The notes beneath the pieces were generated by a model. The model ran no database searches, had not been told where the DNA came from, and saw only the letters and a list, made by a program, of their open reading frames with translations. Below, piece by piece: positions 1 through 5,706 of a stretch of 7,093 bases of DNA. The DNA lies in contig JAUWPK010000197.1 of the NCBI GenBank assembly GCA_030611625.1, positions 1 through 7,093 of the forward strand, given 5' to 3'. Position numbers and translations under genes: made by a program. How positions within the stretch are numbered: position 1 is the first letter of the stretch; each line of letters opens with the position of its first letter. Source of the stretch: Promethearchaeum sp. (lineage in GTDB: Archaea; Asgardarchaeota; Lokiarchaeia; Sigyniarchaeales; Promethearchaeaceae).

Positions 1-122
1 ATAAAGAATGGATCATCCCAGTTGGATTTATTTTCGTTAATTTTATCGATTGCTTTTGTGAGCAGTTCTTGTGGAAGTTTGGGATAATATTCTAATTCTA
101 TGGGAATTTCTGGCATATACAT
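1..122 (-). CDS. Unrecognised protein, N-terminal part only (runs off the window)
   Basis: This is an open frame read leftwards from ATG at 122-120, with a second in-frame ATG at 116-114, and it stays open to the window edge. The visible part from the second Met is about 38 residues. It begins MPEIPIELEYYPKLPQELL and continues into a charged stretch ending near NWDDPFF. It is soluble in character, with no signal peptide or membrane segment. I do not recognise a family from so short a piece, and it does not look like the start of an ATP-grasp CoA-ligase beta subunit. It lies 53 bp after the stop of the cysteine-rich protein gene, on the same strand and without an obvious terminator between them, so it is probably the third gene of that operon. 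The start is uncertain: there is no good Shine-Dalgarno at the right distance from 122, although an AGGA lies at 150-147. Confidence 0.55.
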   Translation of the reverse strand, partial: MYMPEIPIELEYYPKLPQELLTKAIDKINENKSNWDDPFF

Positions 123-175
123 CAATAATAGTTTTTCATTAATAATTCCTATTCTTTAAAACAAATTGAGTAGAA

Positions 176-619
176 TTAAGTAAATTTTACTAGGTAGTCT
201 TCTATGATTTTTTTTGCTTCAATAAATATGCCTTGGACGATTTCAGTGCATTTTTCATGCCTATCATCGCGATCCCAATCGAATATTCCATCTTCAGTGT
301 AAAATTCTTCCATATAATCCTTGCATCGAAGAGAATTAAATTTCTCTAAAATAATTTCTTTAAAATTATCTCTTAATTCTTGAATTTTATCTTTATCGAC
401 ACCTTTATTAGACAATATGAGTCCCATAGCAACCATACTACCTGAATTGGCACCACAGATTGAACCTTCTCCAAATCCACCACCTAAATTAATCATGCTA
501 GGATGGATTATTTCTTTTTCAGCTTTTAAATTGAATTCATCTAGCAGACCACAGGAAACGGATTGAGCACAATTTGATTCGGAATTCCAGTATTTCATTG
601 GTGGTAAGGACTTTTTCAT
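176..619 (-). CDS. C_GCAxxG_C_C family cysteine protein
   Basis: This 147-residue soluble protein matches the C_GCAxxG_C_C family, named for its conserved cysteines. Visible in order are Cys17 in NCAQSV, a glycine-rich GGGFGEGSICGANSG segment holding Cys55 in a CGAxxG core (46-60), Cys99 in LRCKDYM, and Cys124 in KCTEIVQ before a C-terminal amphipathic helix. Cys23 is an extra cysteine. The family is thought to be redox-active or metal-binding because of these residues, and some members are fused to or adjacent to oxidoreductases, but no reaction is firmly established. The length is normal for the family and no export signal is seen, so it is probably cytoplasmic. Its ATG overlaps the TGA of the upstream CoA-ligase-type gene (ATGA, 619-616), which fixes the start and implies translational coupling. 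Family assignment is firm; function is unknown. Confidence 0.85.
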   Translation of the reverse strand: MKKSLPPMKYWNSESNCAQSVSCGLLDEFNLKAEKEIIHPSMINLGGGFGEGSICGANSGSMVAMGLILSNKGVDKDKIQELRDNFKEIILEKFNSLRCKDYMEEFYTEDGIFDWDRDDRHEKCTEIVQGIFIEAKKIIEDYLVKFT

Positions 620-2130
620 ATTTCAGAGCGCATCTCTCTTTTTTTCAAAAATTCACCATATTTGATTAGGTTAAAGAGTGCATCTACGCATCGATGGGGT
701 GTTTGATAAGTTGGAAATAGATTTTCGTTCAAATATTTGAACATACTATCATTTTGTCCCCAAAGATTAACGAAAATAATTGGAAATTTATATTTCTTTA
801 TAATTTTTTGCGCATCTATTACGCTGGCTTCAGCCATCCCCCGCCATTGCATTAGGATTTCATGAGGTTTAGGTCGTTCGATGAATTCCTTTCCAATGGA
901 TTGGTAGTTGAAGAATTGATCTCCATAGGCACCATAGACAACCATCCCGTCATATTCACCAGAACGTGCGATTATTCTTGGAACATTAATAAAGAAATCA
1001 ACAGGATTAAGACTGAATGTAAAATCTAATGGATTTGAAGATTGCGCGGTAGGGACGAGAAATTTATCGATTTTTTTCTTTATTTCCTCACTATAAAATG
1101 GTAATTTTAATCCCTTTCTGCTTATTCTATCAGCCATTGTAGCACCAGGACCACCAGAGTTAGTCATTACCATAATTCTTTTACCTTTCGGTATGATTCC
1201 TAAGGGAACTAAATGAGAAAAGATCATAGCCGTATCAAAGAATTCTTCAACAGTGTAAGTCCGAATTATACCTGTTTGTTTAAAAAGCCCATCATGAACT
1301 TCATCATTCCCCGCCATTGAACCTGTATGACTACTTACAGCCTTTGCACCTCCCTCAGTTCCTCCCACATATAGAACTATAATTGGTTTTTTTGGTGAGA
1401 TGCGTTTGGCTAATTCGAAAAATAGTCGTCCTCTTTTAATCTCCTCGATATAAAGCATTATTACATCAGTATAAGGATCCGTCTCAAAATATTCCAAACA
1501 ATCACATATATCGATAACCGCTTCATTACCAAGAGATAAGGTCTTATTAAGTAAGAGATTTCGCTCTTTGAGTATAGCAAACGTATGGGAAACGAATGTT
1601 CCGCTTTGTGAGGCAATTGATACATTTCCAGCAGGTAATGAATACGTTTGAACAGTTGTATTTAGAATACATTCTTCATTAGGATCAACAGAATATTTGG
1701 TATGAGTATTTAAGATACCGATACAATTTGGACCAAGGATATGAAGGCCATATTTTGAAGCAATTTCTTTTAACTCATTACTGCCTGTATTACCCATATC
1801 ATTGTTCATTTCGCGAAAACCAGCAGTTACCAAAATTACGTTTTTAACCCCATTTTCACCTAATTCTTTTAGAATGCTTGGTACATGTTTCTTAGATACA
1901 ACTATTTCTGCAAGATCTACTTTCTCTGGAACTTCTTTAATTGATTTATAAGCTTTTATTCCGAAAATTGTTTCTAATTTGGGATGGATAGGATAAATTT
2001 TTCCTTTAAAACCATTATCAATTAGGGTTAATAATTGCAATGCTCCTATATTGTATGGAATGTTCTCATTAGCACCATAAAAGGCAAAAACATGAGAGTT
2101 CATAAAATTATCTAAGAAATGTGGAGTCAC
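616..2130 (-). CDS. Acyl-CoA synthetase (NDP-forming), alpha-subunit-type protein
   Basis: This 504-residue protein has the alpha-subunit layout of ADP-forming acetyl/acyl-CoA synthetases, which interconvert acyl-CoA, ADP and phosphate with acid, ATP and CoA. An N-terminal CoA-binding Rossmann domain (about 12-140) ends in GPNCIGILN. A succinyl-CoA-ligase-like domain (about 165-300) includes SQSGTF (174-179) and SSHTGSMAG (266-274), whose His268 is the expected phosphohistidine. A C-terminal ligase-CoA domain (about 315-490) carries TNSGGPGATMAD and NPLDF. The ATP-grasp beta part is absent from the protein and from the window, so a partner encoded elsewhere is needed for full activity. Length is close to or slightly above that of known alpha subunits. 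The start at 2130 is GTG, with an in-frame TAG just upstream; ATG at 2103 (Met10), right before the Rossmann strand, is a good alternative. The acyl substrate cannot be read from the sequence. Confidence 0.87.
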   Translation of the reverse strand: MTPHFLDNFMNSHVFAFYGANENIPYNIGALQLLTLIDNGFKGKIYPIHPKLETIFGIKAYKSIKEVPEKVDLAEIVVSKKHVPSILKELGENGVKNVILVTAGFREMNNDMGNTGSNELKEIASKYGLHILGPNCIGILNTHTKYSVDPNEECILNTTVQTYSLPAGNVSIASQSGTFVSHTFAILKERNLLLNKTLSLGNEAVIDICDCLEYFETDPYTDVIMLYIEEIKRGRLFFELAKRISPKKPIIVLYVGGTEGGAKAVSSHTGSMAGNDEVHDGLFKQTGIIRTYTVEEFFDTAMIFSHLVPLGIIPKGKRIMVMTNSGGPGATMADRISRKGLKLPFYSEEIKKKIDKFLVPTAQSSNPLDFTFSLNPVDFFINVPRIIARSGEYDGMVVYGAYGDQFFNYQSIGKEFIERPKPHEILMQWRGMAEASVIDAQKIIKKYKFPIIFVNLWGQNDSMFKYLNENLFPTYQTPHRCVDALFNLIKYGEFLKKREMRSEI

Positions 2131-2158
2131 TTTCTATCACTTCTTTCATTCTTTCTTT

Positions 2159-2168
2159 GTTTTAAAAC
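2159..2168 (-). promoter_or_regulatory. Possible TATA box for the minus-strand operon
   Basis: A symmetric AT box, GTTTTAAAAC, is centred about 33 bp before the GTG at 2130. An archaeal start about 25 bp downstream would give a leader of under 10 nt. The region is AT-rich throughout, so this is a weak call based on position. Confidence 0.3.
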
Positions 2169-2270
2169 TTGATATTACGTAATTTAACGAAAAACGTGAA
2201 TAAACAACAAAAAAATGATTTCAAAATCCCCCAATGGATTATCTATTTGAAAAATAAGTTTATTAGAAGA

Positions 2271-2281
2271 TTTTAAATATA
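2271..2281 (+). promoter_or_regulatory. TATA-like box of the RHH-nucleotidyltransferase/HEPN module
   Basis: The sequence TTTTAAATATA, preceded by a purine-rich AGAAGA that could serve as a BRE, lies about 33 bp before the ATG at 2309. An archaeal transcription start about 25 bp downstream would fall near 2300-2303. The mRNA would then be almost leaderless, which agrees with the lack of a Shine-Dalgarno before 2309. The palindrome at 2284-2301 lies between this box and the expected start site. Confidence 0.5.
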
Positions 2282-2283
2282 TG

Positions 2284-2301
2284 AGTATACACGTGTATAC
2301 T
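2284..2301. promoter_or_regulatory. Perfect 18-bp palindrome, likely operator for the RHH protein
   Basis: AGTATACACGTGTATACT reads the same on both strands over all 18 bases. It contains two GTATAC hexamers (2285-2290 and 2295-2300), each itself a palindrome, whose centres are 10 bp apart, about one helical turn. Ribbon-helix-helix repressors typically bind as cooperative dimers on such repeated short subsites. The site sits between the TATA-like box and the ATG at 2309 of a gene whose product starts with an RHH domain, so bound protein would block transcription initiation. Autorepression is inferred, not shown. Confidence 0.7.
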
Positions 2302-2308
2302 ATAGATC

Positions 2309-2812
2309 ATGGGTGATAAAAATATTCCTCTTCGGGTAAATATTGAATTAACTAAAAAAATTGATGAATTAATAAAAAAAGGTATCTTCCGAAATAGAAA
2401 TGAAGGAATTAGAGAAGGAATTCGCCTATTAATTAAAAAATATGATTCACAAAAGGAATCTAATATAAAGAAAGCACAATTTGCTCAGATAATTGCAAAT
2501 TTTCTTCAATTGTATTATTCTGAAGAATTAGAAGCTATAATATTATTTGGATCAGTTGCTAAAGGAACTGATAGTGAGACTAGTGATATTGATATTCTTG
2601 TTTTAACCAGAAAAAAGTATTCATATTCTCAAAAACTCCATATTATAAACCAAATAGTTCATCTCACTCAGAAATTGGACTATATTATTTCTCTCCAATT
2701 TGAAACAACGCAAAAATATCTAGAACGTATCAAAGAGAATTTTACATTTGAATCGAATGTAGCCAAAGAAGGAAAAGTATTAGGGGGAATTATACCAACA
2801 GTTTCAATTTAG
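2309..2812 (+). CDS. RHH-domain/MNT nucleotidyltransferase fusion, probable antitoxin
   Basis: This 167-residue protein has two domains. Residues about 5-45 form a CopG/Arc-like ribbon-helix-helix: a short strand (PLRVNIEL), helix, turn with NRNEG, and second helix ending LLIKKY. Residues about 55-160 form a minimal nucleotidyltransferase of the MNT group. It has the exact GS-x10-DxD signature (Gly81-Ser82, Asp93, Asp95) and a probable third carboxylate, Asp124, in LDYIISL, and ends with the EGKVLGG-type tail common in the group. MNT proteins paired with HEPN proteins act as antitoxins, some by transferring AMP to the toxin. The catalytic residues are intact, so transferase activity is plausible. 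The HEPN gene starts 13 bp downstream. The RHH part probably binds the palindrome just upstream and represses the operon. The start is ATG with no Shine-Dalgarno, consistent with a leaderless transcript. Confidence 0.88.
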   Translation: MGDKNIPLRVNIELTKKIDELIKKGIFRNRNEGIREGIRLLIKKYDSQKESNIKKAQFAQIIANFLQLYYSEELEAIILFGSVAKGTDSETSDIDILVLTRKKYSYSQKLHIINQIVHLTQKLDYIISLQFETTQKYLERIKENFTFESNVAKEGKVLGGIIPTVSI

Positions 2813-2817
2813 GAAGG
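2811..2817 (+). promoter_or_regulatory. Ribosome binding site of the HEPN gene
   Basis: AGGAAGG overlaps the TAG stop of the nucleotidyltransferase gene and lies 8 nt before the ATG at 2826. It supports that start and internal translation from a shared mRNA. Confidence 0.6.
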
Positions 2818-2825
2818 TTTAGAAA

Positions 2826-3260
2826 ATGGTCGAATCAAATAATATATATAAAAATCATTCAGAAATTTTAAATTACTTAAAGAAGGCAAAAGAAAAACTC
2901 AAAAGTGCTAAAATCTTGTATAGAGAAGAACAATATGAAGATTCAGCAACCCGAATTTATTATTGTATGTTCCATTCAATTATTGCTCTTTTAAAACAAT
3001 TAAATGTAGACCTATCTAAACACTCCCATAATTATATACTTCAACAATTCCGAAAAGAATTCATAAATTCAAAAGTGTTTCCACAATTGATTTTCAGTAA
3101 AATTTTAACTATTAAAAATTATAGAGAAATTGCAGATTACACGATTAATGAAGAGATCTCTAAAGAAGATGTGAAATCTATTTTGAAGGATTGTGATGAA
3201 ATTTACTCTCTTTTAAAATCTCATGTCTTAAAAAAAATTAAAGAAAACAAAGAAAATTAA
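2826..3260 (+). CDS. HEPN-domain protein (UPF0332-like), probable toxin of the MNT pair
   Basis: This 144-residue, mostly helical soluble protein has the layout of UPF0332-type HEPN proteins. A first helix rich in Lys/Ala (17-33) leads into REEQYEDSATRIYYCMFHSIIALL (about 33-56), where family members carry SRxYYAxFH. This is followed by a KHSHN loop (65-69) and YREIADYT (99-106), the family's conserved R..aDY element. Arg43 and His50 form an R-x6-H, at the limit of the Rx4-6H catalytic pattern of HEPN RNases, though many UPF0332 members are not proven nucleases. There is no HxY tyrosine of the kind AMPylated in HepT toxins. Placement 13 bp after an MNT nucleotidyltransferase supports a toxin-antitoxin pair. 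RNase activity and toxicity are inferred; a substrate-binding helper for the nucleotidyltransferase is the alternative. Confidence 0.83.
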   Translation: MVESNNIYKNHSEILNYLKKAKEKLKSAKILYREEQYEDSATRIYYCMFHSIIALLKQLNVDLSKHSHNYILQQFRKEFINSKVFPQLIFSKILTIKNYREIADYTINEEISKEDVKSILKDCDEIYSLLKSHVLKKIKENKEN

Positions 3261-3283
3261 GATAATTTGCATAATCATGAATT

Positions 3284-4207
3284 ATGTCGTTCTCTTGGCT
3301 TCTGTTTGGTGGAGGAATTATCAGTGGAATTATTCTGGGAAAACTCCAAAAATATCTTTTTAGAGGTGCTCGTCTGCGAAACCTTGAAAAAAAAAGAAAA
3401 CACTGGATTCTTTCACCGCAAATAAATAGAAAAGACGAAATAATTACAATGCCTGATGGAAAAAAGCTACAAGCTTATGCTTATTCTTCAGATATTACTC
3501 CAGAAATAGCCCCAAGTGTACTATTTTTACATGGTTTTGGAGGTTTTGCACAAGATTTTAATTTTGAAAGCATTTTGAGTTCAATTTGCCTTGCTGGATA
3601 TCGAGTATTCGCGTATGATTTTCGAGCCTCTGGAAATTCACGAGAAAAAGGAGAACCTTCAATTTTTGGATCATCAGATGGAGATTTTATTCAATTAATT
3701 TTCAAAGACGTTATTACAGCTATCGATTGGATGTACCAACATGAAGGGGTCGAAAAAAAAAGTTTATCCGTAATTGGGGGTTCGCTTGGTGGTGGTATGG
3801 TTTTAAGTTCTGCATTACATGATGAAAGAATAAAGAAAATAATTGGAATTTGCGCCCCATACGATTTTTCTGATGTTTTTAGAGATGGTTTTATTGAAGG
3901 TTCTTTAATAAATCGTTTGTATTTTAAAATATTGTTTAAGAAATTAACAAATGTTGATGATTTCCTTGCAAAAGTTCATGATGTTTCACCAATTGTCAAA
4001 ATAAAGGAGGATTTCAATTATAAGGATCGAGTTTATTTAACCCATAGTCAGAATGATGAGGTTATCGCATTTGAAAAGCATTTTTTAAAAAATGTAGAAA
4101 AAATGAAGATTCCCGCAATAAACACAATGGTTTTTGAAAAAGGGGGTCATGAATTCACTGGGAATACAGCCCCACTAATTGCTCGAATACTATATTGGTT
4201 AAGCTAA
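3284..4207 (+). CDS. Membrane-anchored alpha/beta hydrolase
   Basis: This 307-residue serine hydrolase is probably an esterase, lipase or acyl hydrolase. Residues about 4-20 form a hydrophobic N-terminal helix followed by a basic stretch (RGARLRNLEKKRKHW), which suggests a single membrane anchor; the orientation of the catalytic domain is not certain. The fold begins near residue 50 with a beta hairpin (MPDGKKLQAYAY). It shows the oxyanion-hole HGFGG (83-87), YDFRASGNS (111-119), the nucleophile elbow GGSLGG with Ser167, acid Asp258 in HSQNDEV, and base His289 in KGGHEF, so the catalytic triad is complete. The substrate cannot be predicted. It follows the HEPN gene by 23 bp, so co-transcription is possible without proving a shared role. 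No Shine-Dalgarno is seen. An ATG at 3277 is in another frame, so 3284 is the start that fits. Confidence 0.85.
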   Translation: MSFSWLLFGGGIISGIILGKLQKYLFRGARLRNLEKKRKHWILSPQINRKDEIITMPDGKKLQAYAYSSDITPEIAPSVLFLHGFGGFAQDFNFESILSSICLAGYRVFAYDFRASGNSREKGEPSIFGSSDGDFIQLIFKDVITAIDWMYQHEGVEKKSLSVIGGSLGGGMVLSSALHDERIKKIIGICAPYDFSDVFRDGFIEGSLINRLYFKILFKKLTNVDDFLAKVHDVSPIVKIKEDFNYKDRVYLTHSQNDEVIAFEKHFLKNVEKMKIPAINTMVFEKGGHEFTGNTAPLIARILYWLS

Positions 4208-5581
4208 TTTTTTTAATTCCTTTTTTCGCCATCTAGGAATCACTTTCGGTGGATATTTCTCATAGACCTTACGTAGAATTTCCCGAATTTGCTCCCTTGA
4301 AGGTGGTCTATCACCCAGCTTTTGTTGATCCAATAACCCTCCATAAAGTTTACAAGCATACCATTGATCTTCTTTTGTGCCGTAGTATTTAAACAACGCA
4401 ATTCCGATTCCATAATCATAACCAATACAGGATTTAAGCATTTCTTCGGCATTACATTCAACGCTGTTTGTTATGCAATATATACTGGCATCTTCACCAT
4501 AATCTTTAAACCTGTGTGCCATATTTTTTTGGAAATACCAATGCATTATATTCCCCAAACGACCCCATTTTTTTCCATCATCAACAGTTCCAGCCAAATA
4601 CGGATAATTCATAGGTATTGCTGAATCCATCACATTGGTTAAGCCCAAATAATCTTGAGAAACCAATTTACGACTATAAATGCGAGGACCTGGTAAATTA
4701 AACCATGAAGTACTTATTTTTTCATCAACAGATTTGACAGCATCATTGAATTTTCTACCGTATTCAACAATATTTGCCATTCTAAATTGATCCCACTCCT
4801 TACACTTCAGTATCTTATCGGCTTTAGCGGGATATTGCTCAGCAAATGCGGTTCTGCATCTTTCACAACCACAAAAATCTCTATAACCGTGGTGATACCT
4901 AATATAATCGGCTAAAATCCCATGTACATGATAATTTGATGCGATTTCTTTTACAAGATCTACCATATAGTCAATATGTTCTGAGCGAGGACAATGAAAT
5001 GCAGTCAATGGTATATATCCCTGACCCCGTGAACCACGCGAAGCACCGGTTTTTTCATCAATTTTATCTGTTAAAAATGGGATTTTTTTTTGCATCTCTT
5101 CCAAAGTTACTCCTTCAGGTAAATCAACCCGCATTTCACCTTCCGGATGCATTCCAGGATCTCCAGCTTTATGGGTTTTTCCGTCTTTGATGTGCACACA
5201 CACGGTTTCCGGATGTTGCCATCCCTTATAGGCATCGTTCATATTTGTAATTGACAGCATGAAAACAATATTCTTTTTTTCGCAAATATCCGAAAATTCT
5301 TGAACCAAATCACGCCCAGTTGGATTCCATCCGATTTTGGTATTTGCAATGGTTGCTCCATCAGTATCTTTAACTACCAAACCGAATGAATTAAAATTAT
5401 GATCGATGATCTTATCTATTATTTCTTTAGGATTAATTTGGTTCACAAATTCATAATCAAGTTTTCTAAATCCTAGAGGCCCCCGAACGGGCATCAAAGC
5501 TTGAGAATATATTTTTTTATCTCCCAAATGCATACGAAATGGTTGCATTTGTATTTCTGATAACATAGGATGATTTTTCAT
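4199..5581 (-). CDS. Putative glycoside-hydrolase-like TIM-barrel protein with CxCxxC cluster
   Basis: This 460-residue protein resembles the hypothetical glycoside hydrolase group of TIM barrels (GHL6-like). Early barrel strands include NSFGLVVKDTDG (64-75), then GRDLVQEFSDICEKKNIVFMLS (89-110), the usual 'Dl..Ef...c...gI' element. The strand-4 region HVHGILADYIRYHHGY (218-233) has Asp225 and Arg228 of the common DxxRY signature. It runs straight into FCGCERCRTAF (236-246), with Cys237, Cys239 and Cys242 as a likely metal or structural site. MNYPYL (324-329) and IALFKYYG (394-401) look like later strands. There is no signal peptide, so it is probably cytoplasmic. The C-terminus is lysine-rich. 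The substrate is unknown, and true glycosidase activity is an inference from the fold. AGGAG at 5594-5590 supports the ATG at 5581. It is transcribed alone and overlaps the converging hydrolase by 9 bp. Confidence 0.75.
   Translation of the reverse strand: MKNHPMLSEIQMQPFRMHLGDKKIYSQALMPVRGPLGFRKLDYEFVNQINPKEIIDKIIDHNFNSFGLVVKDTDGATIANTKIGWNPTGRDLVQEFSDICEKKNIVFMLSITNMNDAYKGWQHPETVCVHIKDGKTHKAGDPGMHPEGEMRVDLPEGVTLEEMQKKIPFLTDKIDEKTGASRGSRGQGYIPLTAFHCPRSEHIDYMVDLVKEIASNYHVHGILADYIRYHHGYRDFCGCERCRTAFAEQYPAKADKILKCKEWDQFRMANIVEYGRKFNDAVKSVDEKISTSWFNLPGPRIYSRKLVSQDYLGLTNVMDSAIPMNYPYLAGTVDDGKKWGRLGNIMHWYFQKNMAHRFKDYGEDASIYCITNSVECNAEEMLKSCIGYDYGIGIALFKYYGTKEDQWYACKLYGGLLDQQKLGDRPPSREQIREILRKVYEKYPPKVIPRWRKKELKKLA
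4208..4226 (+). terminator. T-tract terminator after the hydrolase gene
   Basis: Seven T (4208-4214) begin immediately after the TAA of the hydrolase, and six more T follow at 4221-4226. Archaeal RNA polymerase terminates at such T-rich tracts. The same bases encode the lysine-rich C-terminus of the converging gene, so the terminator lies inside that gene's coding sequence. Confidence 0.5.
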
Positions 5582-5584
5582 TTT

Positions 5585-5641
5585 TTATACTCCTTTTCTA
5601 GCAATGCAAATTATATTAATTTCAGAACTAATTTTTCCCAT
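5585..5641 (-). other. Possible 18-codon leader ORF upstream of the TIM-barrel gene
   Basis: An ATG at 5641-5639 opens an 18-codon frame, MGKISSEINIICIARKGV, ending in TAA at 5587-5585, three bases before the main ATG. AAGGTG at 5654-5649, 7 nt before this ATG, matches the complement of the 16S rRNA 3' end. The arrangement would allow translational coupling or reinitiation. It is short enough to occur by chance, so this is a candidate only. Confidence 0.25.
5590..5594 (-). promoter_or_regulatory. Ribosome binding site of the TIM-barrel gene
   Basis: On the minus strand, AGGAG lies 8 nt before the ATG at 5581-5579. It selects this start over the in-frame Met6 and Met12. It also lies inside the last codons of a possible 18-codon leader ORF. 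Confidence 0.65.
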
Positions 5642-5685
5642 TTTTTTGCACCTTACACCTTGTACTATTTTTAATTTTTAATCCT

Positions 5686-5700
5686 AAAAAATATTAATAA
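5686..5700. promoter_or_regulatory. AT-rich box in the divergent promoter region
   Basis: AAAAAATATTAATAA lies in the 125-bp gap between the divergent TIM-barrel and PAP2 genes, and its core is nearly symmetric, so it could act as a TATA box in either direction. Leftward it would start RNA near 5670, ahead of the leader ORF. Rightward it would start RNA near 5718-5720, just before the in-frame ATG at 5722 of the PAP2 gene. Base composition alone makes such boxes common here. Confidence 0.25.
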
Positions 5701-5706
5701 AGTGAA

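Noticed and set aside
2109..2149. Minus-strand 13-codon ORF starting at ATG 2149 and overlapping the start of the CoA-ligase-type gene
   Set aside because: It has no clear ribosome binding site and overlaps the main start out of frame, so there is no support beyond an open frame.
2174..2183. ATTACGTAAT palindrome in the divergent intergenic region
   Set aside because: Ten bases of palindrome are expected by chance in AT-rich DNA, and it shares no half-site with the 18-bp operator candidate.
4240..4461. Minus-strand open frame of 73 codons inside the TIM-barrel gene
   Set aside because: It lies wholly within a well-supported 460-residue gene on the same strand in another frame, has no recognisable domain, and looks like a shadow frame.
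4364..4624. Plus-strand open frame of 86 codons opposite the TIM-barrel gene
   Set aside because: It is antisense to a well-supported gene, has no domain, and no ribosome site or promoter-like signal supports it.
4936..5190. Plus-strand open frame of 84 codons opposite the TIM-barrel gene
   Set aside because: It is antisense shadow of the conserved barrel region with no family resemblance.
5649..5662. Tandem CACCTT direct repeat
   Set aside because: It is not a separate repeat element; on the minus strand it is the doubled AGGTG considered as a ribosome binding site for the leader ORF.
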